64,000 nt of DNA from Algoriphagus boseongensis (GTDB lineage Bacteria; Bacteroidota; Bacteroidia; Cytophagales; Cyclobacteriaceae). Position 1 is the stretch's first letter. Each line of letters starts with the position of its first letter. This document shows positions 32,436 to 42,723 of the stretch, piece after piece. A program made the translations under genes and the position numbers. The notes under the pieces were generated by a model. The model was not told the DNA's origin and searched no databases. It saw only the letters and a list, made by a program, of their open reading frames with translations. The stretch spans positions 434,001 to 498,000 of the forward strand of contig NZ_SNYF01000005.1 in assembly GCF_004362805.1 (NCBI RefSeq), read 5' to 3'.

Positions 32436-33530
32436 TTATGCTTTTACTTCTACAATAGTTGTTTTATCGGCTGAGGCATTTCTGATGGCAATCTGTCTTG
32501 CAACAGATTCTGCAAGTTCAAGATAGGCGTCTTGGGTAGGTCCAACTTTCAAAACTGCAGGATATCCAGTGTCTCCACTTTCCCGAATACTTTGAACGAT
32601 TGGAACTTCTCCTAAAAACGGGACCTGATACTTTTCGGCCAGTTTTTTACCCCCTTCTTTTCCAAATAAATAATATTTGTTTTCAGGTAATTCCTCCGGC
32701 GTAAAATAAGCCATATTTTCAATAACACCTAAGACAGGAACGTTAATTTGTGGCTGTCTGAACATAGAAAGACCCTTATTTGCATCTGCTAGGGCAACTT
32801 TTTGAGGTGTTGTCACAATTACCGCACCTGTAACCGGAACAGTTTGTACCATGGTCAAGTGAATATCAGAAGTACCAGGAGGCAAATCGATGAGTAAATA
32901 ATCCAATTCACCCCATTCTACATCTGATATAAACTGCCTAAGTGCAGAACTCGCCATTGGACCTCTCCAAACCACAGCGCTTTCTGTTGGAGTAAGAAAA
33001 CCAATAGACATGAGCTTTACTCCATATTGAGTGACTGGAATAATTACATTTTTATCCCCCACTTTTTTCACTGCAGGTTGCTCTCCCTCCACATTAAACA
33101 TGGTAGGAATGGAAGGTCCAGAAATGTCTGCGTCGATTAGTCCAACTTTTGCTCCGGATTTAGCAAGGGCCACTGCAAGATTGACTGAGGTTGTAGATTT
33201 CCCTACTCCTCCTTTCCCTGATGCTATGGCTATGATGTTTTTTACTTCTGGCAAAATAGGAGCAGCATCTCTCACGGTGGTGACCTGTGAAGTCATAAAA
33301 ATGTCCCATTCCCATTCCTTTCCAAAGTCCTCTTCCAATGCTTCCATGCAATTGTTTTTAATTACCTCTTTAAGCGGACAGGCTGGAGTAGTAAGGACTA
33401 CTTTAAAGCTTACTTTTTTGCCTTCAATATGAATGGACTGGATCATTCCCAAGGTCACCAAATCTTTTTTCAGATCTGGATCCTGAACTCTTGAAAGTGT
33501 CTTTTTGATATCTTCTGCTGTCAAAAGCAT
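32436..33530 (-). CDS. Mrp/ApbC-type Fe-S cluster carrier ATPase
   Basis: A 364-residue protein. The N-terminal DUF59/MIP18-like domain is followed by a P-loop NTPase with the deviant Walker A GKGGVGKST (about residues 106-114), a Walker B-like LLIDLPPGTSD, and the IVTTPQKVALADA switch region. Mrp proteins bind a labile Fe-S cluster at the dimer interface and pass it to apo-proteins. The pairing with an NfuA-like scaffold strengthens the assignment. It is divergent from dnaG. Confidence 0.93.
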   Translation of the reverse strand: MLLTAEDIKKTLSRVQDPDLKKDLVTLGMIQSIHIEGKKVSFKVVLTTPACPLKEVIKNNCMEALEEDFGKEWEWDIFMTSQVTTVRDAAPILPEVKNIIAIASGKGGVGKSTTSVNLAVALAKSGAKVGLIDADISGPSIPTMFNVEGEQPAVKKVGDKNVIIPVTQYGVKLMSIGFLTPTESAVVWRGPMASSALRQFISDVEWGELDYLLIDLPPGTSDIHLTMVQTVPVTGAVIVTTPQKVALADANKGLSMFRQPQINVPVLGVIENMAYFTPEELPENKYYLFGKEGGKKLAEKYQVPFLGEVPIVQSIRESGDTGYPAVLKVGPTQDAYLELAESVARQIAIRNASADKTTIVEVKA

Positions 33531-33684
33531 GTAGTTCTTTAATTTTTGCGCAAGGTAACCTAAGATTGTCGCTTAGAAAAACCCTATTTTTCTTAGTTGT
33601 CAAACTCAAAAAGGAATTGAATAGTTCTAAAGATTCTTCTTCCTTTTCCGATCTCAGCGTATAAATTTGCTCTCTCCCCATCTT

Positions 33685-35622
33685 ATGATCAGCAAGCATA
33701 CCTCCGATTTAGTTAAAGAACGCGCCGATATTACGGAAGTAGTGGGAGACTATGTCCAATTGAAGAAAAAGGGACAGAACCTCTGGGCTTGTTGCCCTTT
33801 TCATGGGGAAAAAACTCCATCATTTTCCATTTCTCCTGCCAAGCAAATCTACAAGTGCTTTGGATGTGGGAAAGCCGGTGACCCTATTCAATTCATCATG
33901 GATATTGAAGGGATTGGCTTCCAGGAAGCAATTCGGCATTTGGCAGGGAAGTATGGGATCGAGGTAGAGGAGGATGAAAAGCTTACCCCTGAGCAAAACC
34001 AAGAGCAAAACGAAAGGGAGAGTTTGTTTATAGCCCTGAATTTCGCCAAGGATTTTTTCGTCAAAAACCTAAATACCGAAGAAGGTAAATCCATTGGCTT
34101 GAGCTATTTCAAGGAAAGGGGATTTACTCCCCAGATCATCCAAAAATTCGATTTGGGATATGCTCTTGATGGATGGGATAATTTACTCAAAGAGGCTAAG
34201 TCTTCTGGTTTTCAGGAAGATATTTTGTTAAAAGCTGGATTAGTCCTTCAAAAAGAAGGAGATCCAAGCCGATTGTATGATCGCTTTAGGAATCGGGTAA
34301 CGTTCACGATACACAATATCAGTGGCAAACCCATAGCTTTTGGCGCGAGGATTCTTACCAAGGATAAAAATCAGCCTAAATACATCAATTCGCCTGAAAC
34401 CCCAGTTTACCACAAGAGCGATGTGCTTTATGGGATCTTTCAGGCAAAAAAGGCGATCAGAGATCAGGATAATTGCTACTTGGTAGAGGGGTACACGGAC
34501 GTAGTTTCTATGCACCTTTCGGGAATCGAGAATGTGGTGGCATCTTCCGGTACATCTTTGACGGAAGGGCAAATCAAGTTGATCAAGCGATTTACCAATC
34601 ATGTCACTGTGCTTTATGATGGTGACTCGGCAGGGATCAAAGCTTCTTTGAGAGGGATAGACTTATTGCTTGAAGGAGGATTGAATGTCAAGGCTGTTGT
34701 TTTTCCAGATGGAGAGGATCCTGATAGTTATTCCAGAAAAGTTGGCTCGCAGGCCTTTCAAGATTATTTAGAAGCCAATAGCCGGGATTTTATTGGATTT
34801 AAGATTGGGCTTTATCAGGATGAAATAGCAAAAGATCCGATTCGACGCGCTGAGATTATCCGTGAAGTAGTTCAAAGCATAGGCAAAATTCCAGATCCGA
34901 TTATTCGCTCGGTATACACCAAAGAGGCTTCAGGCTTATTGCAGATTGAGGAAGAGATTCTTTTCGCTGAGCTCAATAAGTCTTTGTTAAAAGGCCAAAA
35001 GGACAGATTTCAGAAAGCTCAAGAAGAAAAAGAGGCAGAGGAGAGAATTGAAGAACTAATTCCGATTCAGCCCCAAGCGATTTCCTTGGATGAAGTTTTG
35101 GAAATCCAGGAAAAGGAATTGGTAAGGCTTTTAATCAATTATGGATTGGAAAAGCTGGGTGAGGAAGATTTCTTGTTATCCCAATATCTATTGGAAGAGA
35201 CTCAGGAGGTTGATTTTAAAACTCCGATTTTCAAGAAAATTCTATTTGAATACCGCTCTAAGCTTGCCAAGGGAGAAATCCCAAGTATTGAATATTTTAT
35301 TGGTCACTCAGATCCGGAGGTTAAGAAAGTCATCATCGATCTGGTCACCCCAAGACACGAGGTCAGCACCCATTGGCATGAGCGCTTTCAAATTTTTATC
35401 AACAGGGAATCAGATGATTTGTCTGCAACAGCTTTTAAGAGCATATTAAGACTGAAGCGCAGGTTAATCCATAAGATGCTGGAGGAAGCGAAGAATAAAA
35501 TCAAATTGGGGGAGGAAGCAGGAGAGGATTCGGATAAGATATTTGAATTGCAACAAGTATTTTTTGAGTTAAAAAAGGTGCAGCTTGAAATTGACAAAGA
35601 ACTGGGAATAGTGATTGGCTAA
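33685..35622 (+). CDS. dnaG: DNA primase
   Basis: A 645-residue primase. The CHC2 zinc finger (CCPFHGEKTPSFSISPAK, then YKCFGCG) is followed by the TOPRIM core (LVEGYTDVVSMH and VLYDGDSAGIKA) and a C-terminal DnaB-contact region. It makes RNA primers for chromosome replication. I use ATG 33685 (MISKHTSDLVKER) because a TTG at 33667 would add six residues with no family support. It is divergent from the Mrp gene. Confidence 0.96.
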   Translation: MISKHTSDLVKERADITEVVGDYVQLKKKGQNLWACCPFHGEKTPSFSISPAKQIYKCFGCGKAGDPIQFIMDIEGIGFQEAIRHLAGKYGIEVEEDEKLTPEQNQEQNERESLFIALNFAKDFFVKNLNTEEGKSIGLSYFKERGFTPQIIQKFDLGYALDGWDNLLKEAKSSGFQEDILLKAGLVLQKEGDPSRLYDRFRNRVTFTIHNISGKPIAFGARILTKDKNQPKYINSPETPVYHKSDVLYGIFQAKKAIRDQDNCYLVEGYTDVVSMHLSGIENVVASSGTSLTEGQIKLIKRFTNHVTVLYDGDSAGIKASLRGIDLLLEGGLNVKAVVFPDGEDPDSYSRKVGSQAFQDYLEANSRDFIGFKIGLYQDEIAKDPIRRAEIIREVVQSIGKIPDPIIRSVYTKEASGLLQIEEEILFAELNKSLLKGQKDRFQKAQEEKEAEERIEELIPIQPQAISLDEVLEIQEKELVRLLINYGLEKLGEEDFLLSQYLLEETQEVDFKTPIFKKILFEYRSKLAKGEIPSIEYFIGHSDPEVKKVIIDLVTPRHEVSTHWHERFQIFINRESDDLSATAFKSILRLKRRLIHKMLEEAKNKIKLGEEAGEDSDKIFELQQVFFELKKVQLEIDKELGIVIG

Positions 35623-35702
35623 TCCAAACTTTCTTTGGTTTACTCCTGTTTTAAGTTGGAAAGCATTTACCTTTGTTCCCTAAATCATTACCAGAAAATC
35701 CT

Positions 35703-36914
35703 GTGGAAAACTATCAGTTAGACACCATCGAGGAAGCTATTGAAGCCATAAAAAACGGTGAAGTCATCATTGTTGTAGATGATGAGGACCGTGAAAATGA
35801 AGGGGATTTCATTTGCGCCGCCGACAAAGTAACCCCTGAGATCATCAACTTTATGGCAACTCATGGCCGGGGGCTGATTTGCGCTCCGCTAATTGAGGAC
35901 CGTTGTGATCAATTGGGGTTGGAGCTGATGGTAGGCACGAATACAGCCGCCTATGAAACTCCATTTACGGTTTCTGTAGATTTGATAGGGCATGGGTGTA
36001 CCACTGGAATTTCGACCTCAGATCGAGCCAAAACCATCAAAGCCTTAATTGACGATTCAATCCATCCCAGTGAATTAGGTAAGCCAGGACACATTTTCCC
36101 GCTTAAAGCGAAAAGAGGAGGAGTGATCCGTAGAGCAGGTCATACTGAGGCCGCTATTGACTTTGCAAGATTGGCAGGATTAGCTCCAGCAGGAGTTTTG
36201 GTAGAAATCATGAATGAAGACGGAACTATGGCCCGACTTCCAGATCTTTTCAAAGTAAGAGAGCGGTTTAAGTTAAAATTGGTTTCGATTAAAGATTTGA
36301 TTGCTTTCCGATTGAAGAATGAATCTCTTATCAAAAGAGAAATCGGAGTGGAAATGCCGACTAGCTGGGGAGATTTTGATCTGATTGCATACAAACAAAC
36401 CAATACCCAAGAAATTCATTTAGCCCTAATCAAAGGCACTTGGGAAGAAAATGAACCGGTTTTAGTCAGAGTACATTCCTCATGTGCTACGGGAGATATT
36501 TTTGGATCCTGCCGTTGCGATTGTGGGCCTCAGCTTCATTCTGCCATGCAAATGGTGGAAAAAGAAGGAAAAGGAGTGGTCTTGTACATGAATCAGGAGG
36601 GGAGAGGAATCGGTTTGATCAATAAGTTGAAGGCTTATAAACTTCAAGAGCAAGGTATGGATACGGTTCAAGCAAATTTGGCGCTGGGACTGCCTATGGA
36701 TAGCAGAGATTATGGAGTGGGAGCTCAAATCCTTCGTGATTTGGGAATCAGAAAAATCCGATTGATCTCCAATAATCCTCAAAAGAGAGTGGGGCTGCTT
36801 GGCTATGGGTTAGAGATCGTAGAGCAGGTTCCTATAGAAATCACTCCCAACCCTCACAATGAGAAATATCTAAAAACCAAAAGAGATAAGATGGGCCATA
36901 ACATCCTAAAATAA
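35703..36914 (+). CDS. ribBA: Bifunctional DHBP synthase / GTP cyclohydrolase II
   Basis: A protein of about 403 residues. The N-terminal RibB domain contains [21 protein letters not shown] and the [14 protein letters not shown] region. The C-terminal RibA domain has the zinc Cys set [20 protein letters not shown] and NQEGRGIGL. Together these catalyse the two entry steps of riboflavin synthesis. No ATG exists near the expected start: a GTG at 35703 ([12 protein letters not shown]) fits best. A TTG at 35673 would lie inside a TACCTTTG promoter-like element (35668-35675). It follows dnaG by about 80 bases. Confidence 0.95.
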   Translation: MENYQLDTIEEAIEAIKNGEVIIVVDDEDRENEGDFICAADKVTPEIINFMATHGRGLICAPLIEDRCDQLGLELMVGTNTAAYETPFTVSVDLIGHGCTTGISTSDRAKTIKALIDDSIHPSELGKPGHIFPLKAKRGGVIRRAGHTEAAIDFARLAGLAPAGVLVEIMNEDGTMARLPDLFKVRERFKLKLVSIKDLIAFRLKNESLIKREIGVEMPTSWGDFDLIAYKQTNTQEIHLALIKGTWEENEPVLVRVHSSCATGDIFGSCRCDCGPQLHSAMQMVEKEGKGVVLYMNQEGRGIGLINKLKAYKLQEQGMDTVQANLALGLPMDSRDYGVGAQILRDLGIRKIRLISNNPQKRVGLLGYGLEIVEQVPIEITPNPHNEKYLKTKRDKMGHNILK

Positions 36915-37003
36915 GTAGGATTTATTATCTTAAAGGAAAGAGAGTCTTTCTTAAACAAAACCTCTTCGAGTTGGAAGCGTTTACTTTGAAAAAGATGTGT
37001 ATC

Positions 37004-37639
37004 ATGAAAAAGGCAATATTCAGCATCCTATTTGTCATTTTCGCTTTCTACACTGTAGAGGCCCAAAATCAATTCCCTTCTCAAATTTGGCATAAGGGAA
37101 ATATATTTCTGACCGATGGACAGACTATTTCCGGGTTGTTGAAGTACGATTTGGAAAATAATGTAGTCCAACTCCAGAATGAAACGATCATCACCTTCAC
37201 TGCTTCCAATGTTTCCAACTTTGAAATATTTGATGAGACTTATGGAGGATTAAGGAAGTTCTACAGCCTTCCCTATGCTTTGAATGGAGATTATGAAACG
37301 CCCATCTTTTTCGAAGTTTTGACGCAAGGGGATAACATCGCACTTCTTTGCAGAGAATATATCGCAACAGACAACCGAGGCATGAATAACTGGGGGCCTA
37401 CAACTATGAATCCATTTTGGGGTCCAACTATGGTTGCTGGCTATAGACTCGCATTCAATTACTATTTTTTCAAAAATGGGGGTATAGAAAGATATAGCCT
37501 CAAGAAAAAAGATCTGTTCACCATGCTTCCTGGGCATGATGAGGAGATTGATCTTTTTATGCGTAAAAACAGATTAGAACACGACAAAAGAGGTGATTTG
37601 CTCAGAATTACCGCTTATTACAACGATTTGCAGAATTAA
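37004..37639 (+). CDS. Secreted protein of unknown function
   Basis: About 211 residues from ATG 37004 (MKKAIFSILFV), which gives a clean signal peptide ending near VEAQ-N. A TTG at 36971 would add an unneeded leader. The mature part begins with IFLTDGQTISGLLKYDLENN, a pattern of small beta-rich secreted proteins in Bacteroidetes, and ends in a charged helix. No catalytic motif was found. It sits 6 bases before surE in the same direction, so they may be cotranscribed. Confidence 0.65.
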   Translation: MKKAIFSILFVIFAFYTVEAQNQFPSQIWHKGNIFLTDGQTISGLLKYDLENNVVQLQNETIITFTASNVSNFEIFDETYGGLRKFYSLPYALNGDYETPIFFEVLTQGDNIALLCREYIATDNRGMNNWGPTTMNPFWGPTMVAGYRLAFNYYFFKNGGIERYSLKKKDLFTMLPGHDEEIDLFMRKNRLEHDKRGDLLRITAYYNDLQN

Positions 37640-37645
37640 TTTTCC

Positions 37646-38428
37646 ATGTCCAAACCTCTTATTCTCGTCTCCAATGACGACGGAATTACCTCTAAAGGAA
37701 TTCGTGTCTTAGTATCAGTAATGAAAAAATTGGGAGACGTAGTGGTGGTAGCACCCGATAGTCCCCAGTCAGGAATGGGCCATGCAATTACTATCGGTGA
37801 AACCTTGCGATTGTATGAAGAGGAGATTTTTGAGGATGTTTTAGCCTACAAATCCAGCGGTACTCCAGCCGATTGCGTGAAATTGGCTAAGCACTATGTG
37901 CTTAAAGACAGGACTCCCGATCTAGTAGTTAGCGGAATCAATCACGGTTCGAATACTTCTATTTCTGTTCTTTACTCAGGAACCATGTCTGCTGCTATAG
38001 AAGGCGCTTTGGAGGGGTATCCTTCCATTGGTTTCAGTCTTTGTGATTATTCTTCAAAAGCAGATTTTTCACATGTAGAGGAATGGGTAGAAAAAATCGC
38101 AAGACAAGTTCTGGAAAAAGGAATTTCAAAAGGAGTGGCTTTGAACGTTAATTTCCCTCCCAAAAGAAATGAACCTATCAAAGGGATTAAACTTTGCCGG
38201 CAGGCAGATGCCAAGTGGCAGGAAGAGTTTTCTGAGCGATTTGATCCCACCGGTAGAAAGTATTTCTGGATGGCAGGGAATTTTGTGAATTTTGATAAAG
38301 GAGAGGACAATGACGAATGGGCAATTGCCAATAATTACGTTTCCATTGTCCCATGTCAATATGATTTAACTGCACATCATGCCATTTCCCAAATGAATAA
38401 AGAATGGGACTGGGATCAATTGAAATAA
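37646..38428 (+). CDS. surE: 5'/3'-nucleotidase SurE
   Basis: A 260-residue protein. It has the SurE metal motif SNDDGI (residues 9-14), VVSGINHGSN with the catalytic-site Asn, and YSGTMSAAIEGAL. SurE hydrolyses nucleoside monophosphates and short polyphosphate. The family length and all motifs fit. It follows the small secreted protein gene by 6 bases. Confidence 0.95.
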   Translation: MSKPLILVSNDDGITSKGIRVLVSVMKKLGDVVVVAPDSPQSGMGHAITIGETLRLYEEEIFEDVLAYKSSGTPADCVKLAKHYVLKDRTPDLVVSGINHGSNTSISVLYSGTMSAAIEGALEGYPSIGFSLCDYSSKADFSHVEEWVEKIARQVLEKGISKGVALNVNFPPKRNEPIKGIKLCRQADAKWQEEFSERFDPTGRKYFWMAGNFVNFDKGEDNDEWAIANNYVSIVPCQYDLTAHHAISQMNKEWDWDQLK

Positions 38429-38512
38429 TTTTTTGGGTTCAGGATACGATAAGAAAATTTCTTTGTTTTTTAGGATAATTCTTATTTTGCGTCCGATTTG
38501 CATCTCTGTAAA

Positions 38513-40450
38513 GTGAATAGGCACAAAATCCTTCTTTTTTCCATATTCTTTTTAATTGGTATTCGAGCTTTTTCCTTCCAAGAAAAAGAGGTGGATTCTA
38601 TACTCTCCACGCTAAATGGCGAAAAAAGAGTTGAATTTTTAAATCAAATAGCTACCGAATTACGAGAGTCTGAGCAGGATAAAGCCATGACTTATTCTTT
38701 TGAAGCAGATTCCATTGCCAAAGAACTTGGTAACAATTCTGCGAGAAGTAGGGCGCTTGAAAACATCGGATGGATTTATTACCGAAAAGGCAATTGGCAA
38801 AAGTCATTTGATTATTCAAGTTCAGCCTATGAGTTGGCCATAAAGGAAAATGATAAACTTCAGGCTGCCCGACTGATGAATAATATGGGAGCGCTTTATT
38901 ATGAGCAGCAAAATCATCCCAAATCCATTGAGCAATTTCGAAAAGGATATCTTCTTGCTACCGAAGTAAATGATCTGGCAACAAGAATCAGAAGCCTCAA
39001 CAACATGGCGCTGAATTTTACCCAAAGTGGACAGCAAGATTCGGCATTATATTACGCCACTATTTCCATTAACCTCAATAAAGATGCAGGTTCTCCTTAT
39101 CTGACCTCTTTTGCACATCGAGTGATTGGGGATGTTTATCTGGCAAAAGGAAGGTATGATACAGCCCAAGTCATTTACTCCAAAGCTTTGGATATGGCTA
39201 GAACACAAGGTATCAAGTCTTTTGAAGCTGGTATTTTACATAGATTAGGAAATTCCTATCTCCTAGACAATAAACTCACTCAAGCTGAAGAAACTCTTCA
39301 ATACTCTATTGATTTCTGTAGGGAGAATGGGTATTTAGACGAACTTTCCAAGAGCCATAAATACCTTTCTCAGGTTTATACCAAAAAAGGAAATCTAAAA
39401 GACGCATTTTACCATCAATCTGAATTTTTGGTTCTCAATGACTCCTTGGTCAATAAAAATAACAGGGATCGGTTGATCTTATTACAAGGGATGTTTGAGC
39501 AGGACCTTGCAAACTCTGAACTGGAACTTCTGAAAGCCCAAAATGAAAATCAATCCTTGCGCTTGCAAGCGACCAATAGGTACGCGTGGATTATTGGAAT
39601 TACTGCTTTGATCATTGCAGGTTTGGGGATGAGGATGTTTTTCCTGCATAGAAATGTCTCTAAAATCAACCATGACCTGCTAGACCAACAGAGTAAGATT
39701 GAGGAGCAAAATCAGGAGCTTGAGCGCCAATCCCTCGAGTTGAAGGCGATTAATGAGACGAAAAATAAGTTGTTCTCCATTCTAGGTCATGACTTGAGAG
39801 GGCCCATTGGGCAAATCAAATCTGTTTTTGATCTGGTTCTGAAAAACCAATTGGACAAAGAGGAATTTTTTGAATTGATTGTCTTTTTGAAAAAGGATAT
39901 TGACTCAGTTTACTTCACATTGAATAATACCTTGAAATGGTCAATGGCTCAGATGGAAGGATTTGAAATCAATCCAGTTGGGTTTAATTTGTTTGAGTCA
40001 GTCAAAAACACGTTAGACCTTTTGCAGGCTTCCATCAAGGAGAAAAATCTGGTGATTTTCAATCAGCTTGGAGAAAAAATCAATGTTTTCGGTGACCCGG
40101 ATTTGATTGAAGTGGTGATCCGAAATGTGATCAACAACTCTATAAAGTTCTCAAATCCTGGTGATGCGATTACAATTTATTCTGAAATCGAAGAAGATTG
40201 GTTAAACCTATTTGTTTTGGATCAAGGAGTTGGGATGAAGCAGGAACAAATTGAGGAGATCCTTTCTGAAAGTTATGTAATCACCAAATCAAATCTTGGA
40301 ACCCAAAAAGAAAAAGGATCCGGACTTGGATTGCAATTGGTGAAGGAGTTTGTGAAAATGAACGATGGCAAAATCGAGATCGAAAGCCATCCGGGACATG
40401 GTACTAAGTTTTGTCTAAAACTTCCCCTTTTAAAGAGTCAAATCTCCTGA
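38513..40450 (+). CDS. TPR-type membrane sensor histidine kinase
   Basis: About 645 residues from GTG 38513 (M-NRHKILLFSIFFLIG), which gives a signal peptide; a TTG at 38498 is the alternative. A periplasmic helical TPR array (about 30-330) is followed by a transmembrane helix (IIGITALIIAGLGMRMFFL). A coiled coil follows (IEEQNQELERQSLELKAI). The kinase core has H-box FSILGHDLRGPIG, N-box VIRNVINNSIKFSN, G1 LDQGVGM and G2 GSGLGLQL. No receiver or output domain is fused, and no response regulator gene is adjacent, so it is an orphan. It converges with the gene at 40451 with no space between the stops. Confidence 0.93.
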   Translation: MNRHKILLFSIFFLIGIRAFSFQEKEVDSILSTLNGEKRVEFLNQIATELRESEQDKAMTYSFEADSIAKELGNNSARSRALENIGWIYYRKGNWQKSFDYSSSAYELAIKENDKLQAARLMNNMGALYYEQQNHPKSIEQFRKGYLLATEVNDLATRIRSLNNMALNFTQSGQQDSALYYATISINLNKDAGSPYLTSFAHRVIGDVYLAKGRYDTAQVIYSKALDMARTQGIKSFEAGILHRLGNSYLLDNKLTQAEETLQYSIDFCRENGYLDELSKSHKYLSQVYTKKGNLKDAFYHQSEFLVLNDSLVNKNNRDRLILLQGMFEQDLANSELELLKAQNENQSLRLQATNRYAWIIGITALIIAGLGMRMFFLHRNVSKINHDLLDQQSKIEEQNQELERQSLELKAINETKNKLFSILGHDLRGPIGQIKSVFDLVLKNQLDKEEFFELIVFLKKDIDSVYFTLNNTLKWSMAQMEGFEINPVGFNLFESVKNTLDLLQASIKEKNLVIFNQLGEKINVFGDPDLIEVVIRNVINNSIKFSNPGDAITIYSEIEEDWLNLFVLDQGVGMKQEQIEEILSESYVITKSNLGTQKEKGSGLGLQLVKEFVKMNDGKIEIESHPGHGTKFCLKLPLLKSQIS

Positions 40451-41299
40451 TTAGACGAGAAGATTTTTAGGGTTTATTTTTTTAGAAATAATCTCGAATC
40501 CCATCATTTTTAGAATATTTCGGTCAAAATCTTCATAAGAGATCTCAGGGCTTTTTGCCCATTCCGTTTGATTCAGCCATGATTTTACATCTTCGGGATC
40601 AAGCTGGTACTCTTTTGCTAAGGTTTGAGAAAGCGTAGTCTCAGTTTTCAAATTTGAGGTGATGGAGTAGATATACTCTCTCAGCTGGAAAATGAATTTC
40701 GGAAACTTTTCAATGGTCTCTTTACTGATTGCCATTACAAAACATGGCCAGGGGCTCGGGATTTCACCCACACGTTTCATATGATTGGCTTTTACCTCGG
40801 GTGAGGTGGTGTATTTCTCCCAAAGAAAAATACCAGGATTTCCTGCCTGAAATGCTTTTTTTGCTCCATCCAGATTTCCTACGATTTCAAAAGTCAAAGA
40901 TTCTTTTTCCCAACCCAAGGAATCTGCCAAAACCAAAGCCATTAAATGAGAGCCAGAACCCATCCTGCTGACTAAAAAATGCCGACTTTCAATTTCATTG
41001 ATTTGATCAGCCTGATGATTTGGGTTGACATGGATGCCCCAGACCAGTGGAGATTCCACGTAAAGCCCCAACATTTTGAACGGACTTCCAGCATCAAACT
41101 CTTTCATGAAACTTTCTGTCAGTAGAAGAGCCATATCCACTTCGCCGTTTTTCAGATCCAAAGCCATTTGTCCCGATCCTCGGGATTCTTCTTTCCAGGA
41201 AATCAAGATTCCATCTTTTTTAAATGGCTGAGATTCTGCCAAAATTCTGAAGGGATAATTGAAATGCTCAGGCACTCCGATGATTCTAAAAGTCTCCAT
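40451..41299 (-). CDS. Periplasmic-binding-like protein lacking a signal peptide
   Basis: A 282-residue protein with the two-lobe fold pattern of NMT1/SsuA-type substrate-binding proteins: FRIIGVPEHFNYPFRILAES, GEVDMALLLTESFM and LVSRMGSGSHLMALVLADSL. The N-terminus has no signal peptide or lipobox, so it is expected in the cytoplasm, unlike transporter-linked members. No ABC transporter genes are adjacent. It may act as a ligand sensor or a pathway enzyme subunit; the ligand is unknown. Confidence 0.75.
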   Translation of the reverse strand: METFRIIGVPEHFNYPFRILAESQPFKKDGILISWKEESRGSGQMALDLKNGEVDMALLLTESFMKEFDAGSPFKMLGLYVESPLVWGIHVNPNHQADQINEIESRHFLVSRMGSGSHLMALVLADSLGWEKESLTFEIVGNLDGAKKAFQAGNPGIFLWEKYTTSPEVKANHMKRVGEIPSPWPCFVMAISKETIEKFPKFIFQLREYIYSITSNLKTETTLSQTLAKEYQLDPEDVKSWLNQTEWAKSPEISYEDFDRNILKMMGFEIISKKINPKNLLV

Positions 41300-41321
41300 T
41301 TCTAGGTATTTGCGATAAAAA

Positions 41322-41353
41322 TAAAAAAAGCCAGCTCTTTATCGAACTGGCTT
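41322..41353 (-). terminator. Terminator of the MFS/GH31 operon
   Basis: AAGCCAG (41328-41334) and CTGGCTT (41347-41353) form a stem, with an A run on the plus side that is a T run for the minus-strand transcript. It lies 18 bases after the MFS stop. Confidence 0.7.
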
Positions 41354-41370
41354 ATGTATACTGGCCTGAA

Positions 41371-42696
41371 TCAGTCGTGAGTGGCTTTTGGGTCAGTGAT
41401 GAAGAGATTGGAAAATCCTGCCAATATCAAAAGCGTCCCAGCTAAAAGCATGGTGTTGATTACGGCTTCTCCAAAAATCAATTTGTATAGAAAATTCACT
41501 CCTCCCAGAGCTGCCACAATTTGTGGAATCACGATGAACATGTTGAAAATACCCATGTAAACTCCCATTTTCTTGGGTTCCACCGAGCTGGAAAGCATAG
41601 CATACGGCATGGATAAAATACTTGCCCAGGCAATTCCTACCAAAGAAAAGCACAAGTGCAGCATCCAAGTCTCAGTAATGAAATAAATTAAAATAAAGCC
41701 GAAGCCTCCGGCAATTAAGCTGACAAGGTGAAGGAGCTTACGATTGATTTTAATTTTTGAGGCAACAAAGGAAAGGATCAATGCATAAAACATAGAAACC
41801 AAACCATAGGTACCCAGATAGTTACCCACGCTGTCAGCAGCATCGTTGTAGGCGGCTGAACTCGTGTCTGTTGCTCCAAAAACATGCTCGGTAATTGCAG
41901 GCGTCGCAAAGCTCCACATGGTGAAAAAGGCAAACCAAGAGAAAAATTGAACTACTCCTAGCTGCTTCATTACCTTGGGCATTCCTGAGATATTCTGGAA
42001 TATTTCATTTAATCCATGGAATACTCCCTTTTTGGCTTTTTTCTCCTGCTCAAATTCCTCCATGTTTTCCGGAGGATATTCATCAGTAGTTAGGATTGTA
42101 TAAAGTATAGAACTGAATAGAACCAAGGCTCCGATCCCAAATGCAAATTTCACCGAATCAGGAACAACCCCTTCCGGAGCGGTATTGGAAGCTCCCATTT
42201 GAGTCATTAGCCATGGCAAATTCGAAGCAATCCACGTTCCTACGCCAATGATCAGGGTTTGTACCACAAAGCCATAGGACCGTTGGGAATCTGGAAGCTT
42301 GTCGGCAACCAAGGCCCTGAATGGTTCCATGGAAATATTGATTGAGGCGTCCAAGATCCAAAGAGCTCCAGCCGCCATCCAAAGAGCGGAGGAGTAGGGG
42401 GCCAAGAATAGTGCTATTGTACTTAAAACCGCTCCGATAAAGAAAAATGGCTTTCTCCTCCCAAATTTCGGATGCCAGGTTCTATCGCTGAGGTATCCAA
42501 CTATAGGCTGAACTAATAAACCGGTCAAGGGTGCGGCAATCCAAAGAAAGGGGATAGCGTCTTTGTCGGCTCCAAGGGTTTGGAAGATCCTTGACATAAA
42601 TCCGCCCTGAAGGGCAAAGCCAAATTGGATTCCTAAAAATCCAAAGCTCATATTCCAGATTTGCCAGAAACTCAGCCTCTTTTTGTGTTCGGTCAT
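41371..42696 (-). CDS. SLC45-like MFS sugar transporter
   Basis: A 441-residue MFS transporter with about 12 membrane segments. The A-loop motif is DRTWHPKFGRRKPFFF. The N-terminal SFWQIWNMSFGFLGIQFGFA, followed by VGYLSD, is the pattern of Bacteroidetes SLC45/GPH-like carriers found with maltose and sucrose genes. It should import a disaccharide or maltodextrin together with protons. The substrate is inferred from the GH31 gene 27 bases upstream in the same direction. Confidence 0.88.
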   Translation of the reverse strand: MTEHKKRLSFWQIWNMSFGFLGIQFGFALQGGFMSRIFQTLGADKDAIPFLWIAAPLTGLLVQPIVGYLSDRTWHPKFGRRKPFFFIGAVLSTIALFLAPYSSALWMAAGALWILDASINISMEPFRALVADKLPDSQRSYGFVVQTLIIGVGTWIASNLPWLMTQMGASNTAPEGVVPDSVKFAFGIGALVLFSSILYTILTTDEYPPENMEEFEQEKKAKKGVFHGLNEIFQNISGMPKVMKQLGVVQFFSWFAFFTMWSFATPAITEHVFGATDTSSAAYNDAADSVGNYLGTYGLVSMFYALILSFVASKIKINRKLLHLVSLIAGGFGFILIYFITETWMLHLCFSLVGIAWASILSMPYAMLSSSVEPKKMGVYMGIFNMFIVIPQIVAALGGVNFLYKLIFGEAVINTMLLAGTLLILAGFSNLFITDPKATHD

Positions 42697-42723
42697 TTGG
42701 GTAGGGTTAATTTGGGTGAAGGA

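Noticed and set aside
33820..34094. Open frames antisense to dnaG considered as genes
   Set aside because: They lie fully within dnaG coding sequence, have no protein-like composition or context, and dnaG is unambiguous.
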